DNA from: Littorina saxatilis
Taxonomy: Eukaryota; Mollusca; Gastropoda; Littorinimorpha; Littorinidae
Assembly (NCBI RefSeq): GCF_037325665.1
Contig: NC_090246.1
Coordinates: 59,304,504 to 59,368,503, forward strand
Reading direction: 5' to 3'
DNA length: 64,000 bases
This document shows, one piece after another, positions 44,612 to 58,509 of the stretch. Each line of letters opens with the position of its first letter. Position 1 is the stretch's first letter. The translations under genes and the position numbers were made by a program. The notes beneath the pieces are model-generated. The model was not told the DNA's origin, did no database searches, and saw nothing but the letters and a program-made list of their open reading frames with translations.

Positions 44612-47600
44612 TATGTGTGTGCGTATGTAACTTCAAAGTGAGAATGTGCAAATGCGAGTGTATGCTTGCCTGTCAGAGTATATATGCACTCATGAGGGTG
44701 TATTAACTGGTGCTTGTGCTCACTGTTATGAATGCTATACATCTTTGAAATGTGCCTTACAATTTAATTTACACCTTAAATAAGAACCATTAAAAAGTAA
44801 AACAGTTCCTTTGAAAGACATGTCGTGATCTCAACAACGACAACTACCAGTCAACAAGTAACAAACAGCACAATGCTACGACAGCTCTCACCTGATATTC
44901 TGCGCGAAGTTTGGGCAATTCCTTCACTTCATCTTGCAGTTCCTCATTCTGATTGGTCAGATTTACAAGCTCTCTAGCCATCGACTCTCGGGTGCGTTCC
45001 AGCTGCTGAATTTCCGCCTAAAGCAAAGACAGAGAAAGCAATACTGTATCAACTTCCTGAATTGTCTCTGTTATTCTAGTGAGTAAATTCAAGCTGTGTT
45101 TTATGAGTGAGCAACCAATCCTTTGTTCCGCATTTTGGTCCATTCTACCCCGATATGTGAAGGCCATCGCTGTTTGCACAAAGCTTGAAAACAATTCATC
45201 ATTCTTGCAGGAGAAAACTACAGCCAGTTACTCTGAATCTTGTTTTCAGATATGAAACCACTTTTTAGCCATATCATGCCCAGTAATGTATATATCATTC
45301 ACCTCTACTTTTCTAGACATCACATAAGAATATGAGTTGTATGTCATCTCTCTTGACAAAGCCTCAAGTAATAAGTCGTCCATACTGTCATGCATTGTCA
45401 AGATGAGAACTAACAAAAGATACCACTTATGATCCTCGGTGTAGCTTCAACACCATTATCATTTCTTTTCAGTACTGTATCTCAACAGTCTAATGGATTA
45501 TGGCCTCTGTCTATCCACACAGAATGAGGACGTTCGAAGAGGCAGCACAAACATACCTGGAGTTGTGAAATCTCTCCTTCACGCAGTTTGAGCTGTGAGT
45601 GCAGGTTCTCCATCAGAGCAGAGGCCCCGGAGTTTCTCATGCTGTCGTACAAGCTAGTCTTTGGCCCAGAGGGTGTTGCCATCATGAAACCTTCCCCGTC
45701 ATCCTGCAAGACACACAATACTGCAATTGCATTATGTTTCACGATTCAATCAAAACTTTTCAATGGTATAAAAGTTACGCCAGATTGAAAAAAACCACCT
45801 AAAACCAGTTTATCATGCTCAAACTTTATTTTTCACACAAAAAGATCTTCTTTGAGTGCAAAGTTTTAACAATTTGTCATTTGAACAAACAATAGATCAA
45901 TTGCATTATGTTTCACAATTCATTCAAAACTTTTCAATGGTATAATCATAAAAGTCATGCCAGGTTTAAGAACAGCAACAGGCACATGAAAAGAATGAAA
46001 CGAAAGCAGATAACCAAATAACCTTATTTCTCCCCCACAAGATCTGCTGTAACAGTTTTAAAATTAGTAAAAAGAAAAACTGTGTTTACCCTTCTCCCCT
46101 CTGTTTCACTTAATGGATAAGGATTGTTTCTTTTCCTGATATTTTCTTGATGCATCATCAGCCCCAGAAATTAGAGATGATAAATTACTGATGATAAATT
46201 ACTGTTAAACTGTGTCAACTCACTTGTCTTTGAAGCCATGTAGGGGTAGAAGAACGCTCGCTGAAGCTGCTGTTCACGCTTTCCTGGCGTGAAACCGATA
46301 CTGGGGATGGTGTGCCTCGAGATCGTGGGCGTTCCCTCTCCTGTGCAGACAACACAATCATTTAATAAAACATTAAAAAAAAAAACGTGAAAAAAAAAGA
46401 ACACGCACGCGCACACACACACACATGCACGCACGTACACACACACATGGATGCACATACACACACATCCATCAATAACCTGAATGGACTGTAGAACACT
46501 GACCATGATGCGGATCTGTTCCTCGGCCACTGACACTCTCTGTTTCTCTGCTTCCAGACGATTGCGTTCCGTCTCCAGCTGTTGTTCAAGGAACACCTGG
46601 CAGAAAAGATTAAACAATTCTTTCTTTACCACAGTTTGAAACTTTTCCTCTCAAATTGGTACTTGCATTTTTAAGGGGGCCATGCATGGTTTCTGAATAA
46701 AACACAGGGTGAAGCCAATATAGCTTACCCCAAAAAGGAAAGAACTGTACAGATACAAATCTCATTCTATAAAAATGTGAAGAGCTACTGGGTACAAATC
46801 AGAGATATTGTCAAATTCTTCATGATCAAGGCAGTTGGCTACAAACAACCAACCAAACAAACAACCAAAGAACCAAATCAACAAACTGCCAGACTTACCT
46901 TGTCCTTTCGTATGCTTGCAACTTCCTCCGACAGTTTCTGTTTTGCCAATTCAAGCTGAGCAATGTCACTGTAAAAAATCCAGACACAAATATGAATAAT
47001 AATCAAGAAATCTTGTTTTCTTTCTTTGAATGTTGCATGCACGTGTGTGTGCAAAATTCTAAGTTATGGTTCAACACTGGTCAAATAAGACAGATGAATG
47101 CATAGAATGCGAGGTTAGCCAATACTTGATGAAACATCATGGAATACAGCCAGACAACCAGGCCGGCTATCAGATAAAGATGGAAGTGAAGAAAGTGGAT
47201 GGGATGAGATCAGGTACATGATGAGAGAGAGAGAGAGAGATAGAGAGAGAAAAAGAGAGGAGAGAGTGGGAGCGAGAGGGAGAGAGAGAGGTAAATAAAG
47301 ACAAAGAGAGAGAAAGAAAGAGAGAGAGAGAAACAGACAGACAGACAGACATGGAGAGACAAACAGCTACAGGGAAACATTTTGTTTTGTTTTTTAAAGC
47401 TCAAAATTGCAGTTAGTTAAAGCCTTCATCTACCTAGCCCTGCGTTCCTCCAGCATATCAATGCGTCGCCTGTCGTTTTCCTGCTGTGCTGTCAACTGTG
47501 CCTTCTCCTTGCGTAGCTGTGAATTAGACGCTTCCAGCGCTGCGCAGCGACTGCTGACCTCAGCAAGTTTCTCAGTGGCTGATCTCTCTTTTTCCTGGGC

Positions 47601-50600
47601 CAATGCCAGCAGAGTTTGGGCATCACCTGTAAAACACAAACATTGAGAGGATACTTTCCTTCACTGAGTTTCCATTGTGAAGAAAAACTGATGGTAAGAA
47701 ATATAGAAGTGGTCGTATATAGGCCAATCTCTCCTTTCAAAACTCTAAATTCAAACACCTATCATGAAAAATAATCTTTAGGTTTATGCTCTGCTTTGAA
47801 TAACTACTGACCATGGATGATTAATCACGCCTGCCACAAGTTTGGACCTCAAACACTAGGAGCTACTGTATCTCTGAACAATTGACTGTCACAATTCAGA
47901 ACAATGGTGACTGCGCATGAGAGAGCGAGAAATAAAAAGACCAAAAAATACTGTACTCACGTGTTTGACGAAGACGAAACGAATAAAAAATCACTATTTT
48001 ATTTAGTGATTTGTTATTCGTTTCGTCTTCGTCAAACACGTGAGTACAGTATTTTTGGGTCTTTTTTATTTGTCACAATTCAGTTAAGGATTCTGTGTAG
48101 ACAGAAGGTAGACAGCCAAGGAAAAGAGTTTTGTAGAGCTGTCTGATGAATGGTTATCTTCAACATATTTACAAGCCATGCACAGATCTGTGTACCGTAC
48201 TTTCCGGGTCATAAGGCGCGACTTTTTTCCTCGAGTTCCTGCGTCTTGTATAACGACCGCCTGAGTACCAGTCAAACAACTTGTGATAATGCATGTTTCA
48301 GCTACTAGGTACTGCCCTGGCCAAGTTTCCTCAGCTCTCAAGCCACCCAGCTATCACAATGGACCTGCCTTTGATCTCGCTGCACACACAGAGCACACAT
48401 ATTTCCACTCTGTTAAACTCGGTCACTGACCGGTCACTGACCCCGGTGCAGGAAGTGTTTCCTCTCTCAGATATGACAGGGGAACCACCTCTCATGGCAA
48501 AAACTGGGTCATTTCCACTCTGTATTCTTCCTTTGATGTGCGGCTTATTTTCATTCTTCGACCCTTTGTTACCGGTATACTTTTTCAATTTTGGTGCGCC
48601 CTATCGGCCCCCTGCGCCCAATGGGTGACTGGATTACAATTTTTGTTAAAAAGAAGGGGGTGCGCCTTATGCGCTGTAGCGCCTTGTCACCCGGAAAGTA
48701 CGGTAAATAATCAGCTCAGTCCAATATGAAAAATACTTGTCCTTGACATATTTTCTGAAATATCATTTTGTGAGTTCATTAAAAAAAGAAGAAAAAAGAT
48801 AAGTAGATAGTTCGAGGGACACCAAGAGGCAAGATATACAACACACGTACTAAGACGCTCGGCGAGGTTCCTCTCCACTCTCTCCCAGGCCGCCGCTTGT
48901 ATGCTGTGGGTAGCCTGGAGGTTTTCTATTTGACGCAGCAGGGGTCTCGTGGCCGACGTCACGCTCTGGGTCAAATCCTGGCTGCGACTCTCATCCTCTT
49001 GCAACCGCTGGGGAAAGAGAAAGCAGATGTCAGGATGTTTTAGGACCAAACATCACTTTGCCCAAGGCAGACAATACTGACAGTTTGTGGACCTCTTTGG
49101 GCCAGAGCATAGTACCATTTTTACCTATTCAGGCCTTTATCAAGGATACTTCTACTGGTGTGAATCAGAACGACGCAACAAAACAACTGCCACAATGTCA
49201 AAGAGAGTAACACATTTTTAAAAATCTTTTTTTCTGATAAGCGACAGAACTTATTGCCAGAAGCCAGACTAACAGCTACTGCTGAACAGGCCACTTTAGC
49301 CAAAAGAGAAACTGTTAGAGGGGAACAAATCTGAAAGCAAATCAAAACACATGCACCGTAATATTCAAAACAGAGCTTGTTTTACCAAATAATTGTAGAA
49401 ACACTGGTTTCAAGCTGTACACTCATAATACAGCATCAACCGTACACATGTGCATGTGACATATTGGTTACTAAAATGATATTTACCATTTGGAGATCAG
49501 AGTTCTCCTGTTTTAGCATCTCCTCTCGTCGGCTGTGCTCCTTTTCCATGCGAGCGAGGGACATGCGCAAGTCTTCAATCTGTAGAACATTGAAAACAGA
49601 TCACTGAAAATCTAAGGAAAAACTGTTTTCAGATGCCACTAATGAACTCAAAATGCCTTATAATTTCATATCTACTCAGGTGCAAAATGATTCTATTTGT
49701 CATGGACATGTCTCCACACCATCTAGTCTGCCAAACTGCAATGTTGTCTGTCTTTCTGCTTGCCTGACATCTCTACCCAAGTCTCTTATTAAGAACTTTT
49801 AACGACATACATGCAGAAAAAAGTTATTCGAAACAGGTCTTACCATCTAACCATTTCATTTCCATATTTTTCAAATTGAACAAAATTGCCCAAATTCCCA
49901 TTCAACATTATCTTTGACAAACTCTTTATGTATTGTAATGACAGTACCTGCATAATGAGCGCCTCCCTCTCTCGCTGGTGTTGCTGTCTCTGCTGCTCGA
50001 TGTTCATCTTGAGTTCCTCCCTCACCTGCATCTCAGCACTGAGGGCCGCCTGCTGGGCCCGACTGTCCTGTGTGGCATTGCTCTTGTGCAGCTCTGCTAT
50101 CTCTCTGCAAATGTTTGGTGAAATGAGCGCAATCAAATCAAACAGTGATTTTTGGGGGTAGCTTTTTCACATAAAGACAAGATACCATAACAGTGGAGCA
50201 CCAAGGCAGTGTGTGACGTTTCAGCCTGATGCATCTTTACAAACCTTGTGAGTGAAACCAACTTTGAGCTGAAATGTGCCTTTAAGTTAACTGTTCTGTG
50301 AGAAAACTGTACATCTTTTCACTGTGTGGGTAATTTTGACTGCAATGAAAAGAGAACATGTCTTTCAAGTCAAATAACCGACAAGGAGGATTGATATCCA
50401 TGTAAACATTAAAATGTACACAATCAAACAAGTAAACAAACCGACAAACAAACCTGCAGGTAAAATTACCAGAATAACAAAAACACTGGTGGCAGAGAAC
50501 TCACTTGTATGAATTATCCAATGTTGCCTGAAGTCCCCTGATCTTCTCATCCGCTGATTCCACTTCAACCTGTAACCAACGTATTCATATTAAATACCAC

Positions 50601-53600
50601 AGCTGGGGGCAGTTGAACCTAGCAAACCCTTTCTTGACAAAAAAGAAAGAAAAAGAAAACCGAAGACATGCACAATAACTGCACAAATAATGACAAACTT
50701 ACCTGGATAAGTAAAGTCTACTTATTATAATTTTGTCCATCACAATGTAGAGGGGAAAGGAATCACAAAAGCAAAAGTCAAGTCAAAGGGGAAGATAGAA
50801 CCTCATGTGTCTTGACACAACATAACCTTACAATCACATAACAATCCCACCCCATTGCTCACATGATAAATCAATACGTGTCCATAACATTAACAGCACT
50901 ACGTAAAGAGGTTTATGCAGGTCTAAATATATGTTCATACACATATCATGTGCACTACAAACTATCATAATTTTAATCAGTTGTACTTGCCACTGAAGTA
51001 CATGTATCAAACATGTATTGAACAGGGTTACAGTTAAGTCTGTAAGAAAACTATACCTACCGTCAGTTTTGCTTTTTCCTTTTCCATAGCCTGCACAGCA
51101 GCATTTAATTGTTTGATGACATCTGAAAAAAGACAACAAATTCTGTTACACATTCAGAAAGAGTAAAAAAACATGTTATATAACATAGGTAGTGAATATA
51201 ACAACACAACTGGTTTTCTTACAGGCACTTGTGAAACTGAAAGCATGCAACACAAATTTGGACTTGTTAGCCATAAAATAAACTTTCTGACCTTTATGTT
51301 AAAATCAATTACTCCCTTTTGTTCAGAAGGTAAACTGTTAATGTACACCATCAACTTAATGAGGACCTTCACACAAAAATCAAGTCTTGTTGTCAAGGTA
51401 ATGGTAGTTACTTCCCCTTACCGGCAGCCCGCACATGCGCGGGACACACTACCGGTATAATCATTCCCCACTGAAAACACCACCTTCAAAACATTAATAA
51501 CGTTTGCGGGGTAGGTAGGGAGGGTATTTACTATGTGCGTTGAGTAAGTATATTAATTAAATGAAAATTTATTTGTGAAATTTTCAATTAAATAACATAT
51601 TCTTACGTCAACTCACATATAAAGCAGATTGCTACTTAAGGTGGCGGGAAACTCACGTTAATTTTTAGTAAGAATCTGGCCTGCTGCAACCATGGCTGGT
51701 AAGCAACTACTACCATCCTGGCGGGTACTGGAGATGTCCCGCAGATAGTAGTTTAAAGAGACGTCTGAACACAACCGTGTTGAAGAAGGGAATGATTATA
51801 CCGGTAGTGTGTCCCGCGCATGTGCGGGCTGCCGGTAAGGGGAGGTAACTACCATTACATTGACAACAAGACTTTGTTTTTGTTTGGGAGTTACCTCCCC
51901 CTGTTACCACGGTCAGTACTTCAATGTCTAAGCATCTAGGAAGTTAATTCCTATATATGTGAGTTGACGTAAGAATATGTTATTTAATCCATGACTCCAT
52001 TTTGATTCAAAAATCCATGACTCCATTTTGATTCAAAACTCCATGACTCCATTTTGATTCAAAAATCCATGACTCCATTTTGTTCTGAAGCTCTCAGACT
52101 GCAACATGCATCCAGCAAGCACGCTTCAAATTTGCTGATAAAAGAATAGCGTGAGACAGTTTCTACTAAAATACATGTGACCTACCGGCCTGTTTCTTTT
52201 CCATGTCCTCTTTAGAGTCCAGCACTATCTTCAGTCTGTCCAGCTCCTCTTTTTGCTGCTCCACTTTCTTTCTGTTGACAGGCAAACATCACACCACTTA
52301 TCTTGAATCAACTTTATGTGAAGATTCTCTGACTTGCATTTCATTCATGTGAACCACTTCACGCAAATGCATCAAACAGTACTTCTTAATTAACTCCGCT
52401 TTCTAGCTCATATTTCAAATTAAATTTATTTCTCCTCCAAAAATTAGTCTCTCCAAACATTAGGAAGAATTGGTTTTTTTTAACAGTTCTTGACTGCCAC
52501 CTCTCCTCTAACTCCTCACATAAAGCTGACTTACAAAACCGCCATCATACACAAAACATACGGTTCTTCCATCTTGAAGGACTAACACACACACACACAC
52601 ACACAAACGTGTCTTTGTCCAACAACAACAAGAACAAAACGGGCAAAGCCCATACGACTCACATGCTTGACCTTGACATGACCTTGACCTTCAGGGTCAA
52701 GGTCAAATAACTAAACCTAGCAATGACATCATACACTAAGAACTGCTTTACACATTTTTCCTACCAAAATACATGTGACCTTAGGTCATCCAAGGTCATG
52801 CAACACAAAGCTGTTAATTCAAGACATAGGAAGTACAATGGTGCTTATTGGCTCTTTCTACCATGAGATATGGTCACTTTTAGTGGTTCACTACCTTATT
52901 TTGGTCACATTTCATAAGGGTCAAAGTGACCTTGACCTTGATCATATGTGACCAAATGTGTCTCATGATGAAAGCATAACATGTGCCCCACATAATTTTT
53001 AAGTTTGAAACAGTTATCTTCCATAGTTCAGGGTCAAGGTCACTTCAAAATATGTATACAATCCAACTTTGAAGAGCTCCTGTGACCTTGACCTTAAAGC
53101 AAGGTAAACCAAACTGGTATCAAAAGATGGGGCTTACTTTGCCCTATATATCATATATAGGTGAGGTATTGAATCTCAAAAACTTCAGAGAAAATGGGAA
53201 AAATGTGAAAAATAGCTGTTTTTTAGACAACATTTATGGCCCCTGCGACCTTGACCTTGAAGCAAGGTCAAGATGCTATGTATGTTTTTGGGGGCCTTGT
53301 CATCATACACCATCTTGCCAAATTTGGTACTGATAGACTGAATAGTGTCCAAGAAATATCCAACGTTAAAGTTTTCCAGACGGACGGGACGGACGGACGA
53401 CTCGGGTGAGTACATAGACTCACTTTTGCTTCGCATGTGAGTCAAAAATTCCAGAAATGACAAAATATGAAAACAATACAATTCAACTCTAAAAAGCTTA
53501 CTTTTGGGATGCAATCAGGCCTTCATTTTCTTTCTCTTTAGACCGTAGCTTTTTGATGATGTTGCTGTTCTGCAGCTGTTGCTTGGACAACTTCTCACCT

Positions 53601-56052
53601 GTAAAAAAAAACAAGATATACCAATGAGATCAAGTTCATGATCAAGAGCAAGAATAAGGAACAAATGTATTGCTTCATCTAAGGTAAAGTCCAGAAACAA
53701 GAGCATGGGTATTGAACAAATGCATTACTGACTTTAAAATATGTTGATCTGAGTTTCATGACGTTTACAGATTCAGCTGTTGACTGCATCATTTGCATGG
53801 AGACTGATTCAGAATCTCTCACAACCTATTGTCTGGAATTCTGTGAGCTTTCTTTCTTTGCTTATCTGATGCTTCTGATATGACACCACAAGGAGAGAGA
53901 AGAAAAAAACAACATACCTTCTTCCATCAATCCAGTAATTTGTTCATCTTTTTCTATCAACATGGCTTCCAAGTTAGTATCCTCAGCCCTGATGAAATAA
54001 AAATGCATTCACTTAAATACATTCAGTGAAAAGGACAGCTGAGAATGTGTTGGGTGAGGGTAGGGGTTGACTCGTGGGGATGGGGAGGCTTCCCCTAAGC
54101 TTCAGTTGTGATGTGGTGATCTCAAAGTCAATTTTTAGAAGGATTATCACACATTACTGAGCACACTATTCACTACTGCCATGATCACACGCCTTAACTG
54201 ATCAGTAGCCTTACATGTTTGCCTCAGCTTTCTCAAGACACGCAACTCTTACACATCCCCTAAAACCCTGGGCAGAGGTGTCTTTTTCTGGAAATAATCT
54301 ACGGGTTACCTTATTCAAAAAGAATTGGCATAACAAAGCAAAGAAGAAGGACAAAAAAAATGACCAAATAACCCAAGAAAGTTGACTAAATACCAATGTT
54401 AACTATACAAATTTCCTCCGAAAGCGGCGTATGGCTGCCTAAATGGCGGGGGTAAAAACGGTCATACACGTAAAATTCCACTCGTGCAAATATGAGTGCA
54501 CGTGGGAGTTTCAACCCACGAACGCAGAAGAATCTATACAAATAGTTACACACATATCAGAGTCATGAACAAAAACAACTTACTTTTTTGCCAATTGACT
54601 CTGCGCCGACTGTAGCTGTTGCTTCAGTGTTTCCTTTTCCTGCGAAAAAAGATTAATCAGTGAACTTGCAGCAAAAACAAGAAAGCGGTATCATGTCAGA
54701 TGCTGGCTTATCTGTGTCAGACTCAGAGGCAGTAATTTACAGATTACCTGGCTAACTACATTCAAACATTAGCACAATAATGATGTTTTAAGGATGTCTA
54801 TTTTGTACTCAATTTGTTATGACATCAGTAGCAAACGAATCAATACCTTCAAGATGGCCTGATTTTTGCGTTCTGATTCTCCCATCCTGCGGCTGAACTC
54901 TTCCGTCAGCGCAGTCAGGTCTGCCATCTTTGCATTCTGTTCTTCTTCTGCCTGATGCAACTGACTGAAAATATCAAGAAACCAAAAGCTCATATAGTGC
55001 TTACACACATGCATGCACGCAAGGACACCCACACGCACTCACACACACACAAGGACAAACAATAGCAAACACTTTGTCGTCCACAATGAGTACATTAAAA
55101 CAGGAAATTGTTGTCGACTCATCTAAACTTGCCTGTTTACCTATACCATGTTTAACCTGATCGCTGGCAGGAAATATGTGTATACAAAGCATTACCTGTA
55201 TTTACCTGATTTGACAACTTACATTGTACCCATGATGAAAAAATGAATACACCACATGTACACAAATTGTTTGTTTGTTGTTTATCTTCTTCTTATGTTG
55301 CTGTTTATTTAATGGTTTGTTGCCCATTAAAGCAAGTTACCCAGGATGTCAGCTGACATCCTGCAGGCAGCGAAAGGGTTAAACATAAATATTTAGTAAA
55401 AGATCAAAAAAACATTGGACATAAGTATTTATATTAACAAGAACACATACTAGTGCCTCTAAAAACCAAACACAAATCACACAAACATACCAGAAACAAA
55501 ACAAAAATCACGCTCACTCAGAAACAAAACAAAAATCACGCTTACTCAGAAACAACTCTGACCACAAATAAATGCACAAAAGTAATGTATTCCTCTTTCT
55601 TCCACCAGTCCCACTGAAATTGTTGAGTGGCATACAGTCATGTCAAGAGAGAAAACAGTCAAACCTGCGCAGTATGCTGTTGGCCTCCAGAAAGTCGTTG
55701 TTGTCTTTGCTGAGCTGTACCAGCTTGTTTTCCCTGGCCTGCAGGACTTCGGCCATCTCTGCCAGTTTCTGCAAACAAACACACACGCATGTCCAGCTGC
55801 CTGAAGATTGCTTAAAACTTTGCTAAAGCCCTCATTAAAAGTTCATGAAATCCTCTCCCTCTGTCTTTCTGGAGACATAAGATCTTTGTGAAAAAAGGTG
55901 GGTATCTTTGACTGCTGTATTTTCAACTGCTAGAATCAATATATAATGCCACATAAAAACTCTTTGAGGTTGGTCAGCACACACTGGAAACACAGGTGAC
56001 ACTGCAAATACTGCAGACTGGACTGAAGCATCTGTCCCAGCTTACACAACAC

Positions 56053-56097
<45 letters not shown>

Positions 56098-58183
56098 AAG
56101 TGAGTACAGTGACAGTGTGGTCAAGATATGTGCGACTGCTTCCTGCAAATACCACATGCCCACTTGTAAGATGAAATCTGCAAAACAATTCCTGCTCAAA
56201 CATGCACACGCTCAAGTCCAAACACAGGTATCAAACTGCTTCTGGACATGGTGAATAAACACACACAACACCTTTGATATAACTGGAATGAAGATCTTCA
56301 CTGGCATAAAAGGACACCCGCAATGAACAATTCTGGCTGCTTCCACAGGTGTCCACTGATGACCAGTGCAACTGCACCATGTCTATGCTATGCACGTCTT
56401 TGCCTCTTCTTCTGCACAAACCCCTTGCTTCCCCTGTCTTCTACCCACCAACCCATGTGCACACCCCTTCCCCCCCCCCCCCCCCCCATTCTGATTCCCC
56501 ATGATGCTTTCTTCTAACCCCCTTGGACACATAAATATCATAATATGAAAACAAAGTCCAGCATGATGACAGCAATGTAGACCTGTTAAATATCACTCAT
56601 GCATGTTAAAGACATTTCTATCCTACACGAAGATAACTGACATAAAAAAGATCGAAATTACAAAATCGGATTAACTTGCAAAAAGCTATCAGCAAAAAAG
56701 TCAGCCATAAATCTGCAACATCAAATGGCTACCATGACTACAGCTAGTATGTTTAGATCAATAATGCAGAATGCTACTATGTGTAAGCAGTGAAGCTGTT
56801 TTTTGACTGAGATAGACGACACACCTTTTAGTTATTCTTGGTACAGAGTCATTACTGAGAGCATAGCTAGAGCAAAGTCTTCTTCTTTTTCTTCTCTTTC
56901 GCTGCTATAGCAGAGTGAACAGCATCTAAAGTCAGTTCCTAGGCTTACTACAGTAGTCTGGTGGGATTGTGACAGAAACATTCTGTATCACTAGATAACA
57001 CCACTCTGCACCATCCCAAATACAGAATGCATGCAGCTACCCAAATGAAACAGGGTGTTGGTACCTCAAAACAGAGTTGCCCTGAGAAATAAAGAAGCTA
57101 TACCAACACTGCTAATTTTATGTAGCTATGTAAATGTCAAATGTTTTAAAAAACTAATTCAATATATTTTTCTAAACACTGGGCATTCCAAGCAACATTG
57201 GGGTTAAAATTGCATCAAGTGAGCCTGAATGATGTGAATCAGAAGACTTAAATATTCAAATTGACTTGCTTTTCAAGCAAATGATAAATCTGCACCTTTC
57301 AACCAAATTCATTGTCTTATTTCCATTTCATACTCAGGAGGAGATGTGGGGCGGTGTGTTACTGTCAGAGAATAATACCAGCAGAACAGCATTATATTCA
57401 ACGTAAAGTGTTATCAGGAGAAAAGTAACACGCTCACTGCATTCTCTAGACTGTAAAATGTTGAAAGACATCCAACTGCTATGGCAGATATGATAACAAA
57501 ATAAACAGCAAAAAAAGTCATTTTAGTTTGGCCACACTACTTTTTGTCAATTTCTGTGTGATAAGGTGTTGAACTTGCAATGCCCAAAATACAATCTTTA
57601 TCAGTGTTTTGGCAAGGTAAACAGATGTACTACAATCAAAATAACTTTTATAACCACAGAAGATATCAGAGACTGTATCATAGAAGGATTTAGTCAGGCT
57701 CCAACGCAACAGAGGTTTTGACAAAGTTTACTTCTGTCTCTGTTAAGTGGTGGTTTTTTAATCTTTGAAACAAATCTTCATTCTATTACCATGGCAGAGT
57801 TAACTGGCCTTTAAGCAACATTTCAACCACAACTTTGTGTAAAAACCAACCATAAGAAACTGTTAATTGCAAATTACAATTCAGTAATAAACAATACTGT
57901 GATAGGTAAACATTTGGTTAGTTTGTGTTCTGTAAGTGTAACATTTATGAGTGGAGTCATAACATAGAGACAGAAAGCTTAGAACCAAAGGAGATCAAAT
58001 GTGTCTGCTAGAGAGAAAGAGACAGGGTGGGGGGGGGGGGGGGGGAGGGGATAGAGAGCGGGCGGGGGGGGGGGGGGGGGGGGGAGGGGAGAGGATGAGA
58101 AAGAAGATGAGAGGTTGTGAGGAGGGGAGGGAAGAAACGAGACATCTACACATAGACAGAGAGAAAGAGAGAAAGAGAGAGAG

Positions 58184-58217
<34 letters not shown>

Positions 58218-58246
58218 AATGGTATTGAGGAGGGGGGGGGGGGGCA

Positions 58247-58308
<62 letters not shown>

Positions 58309-58333
58309 GGTATTGAGGAGGGGGGGGGGGGCA

Positions 58334-58403
<70 letters not shown>

Positions 58404-58437
58404 GGTATTGAGGAGGGGGGGGGCAAGAGAGAGAGAC

Positions 58438-58509
<72 letters not shown>

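Noticed and set aside
53185-53514. Minus-strand frame shared with 62014-62283
   Set aside because: Inside the two copies of repeat family B; conserved as repeat DNA. No recognisable domain.
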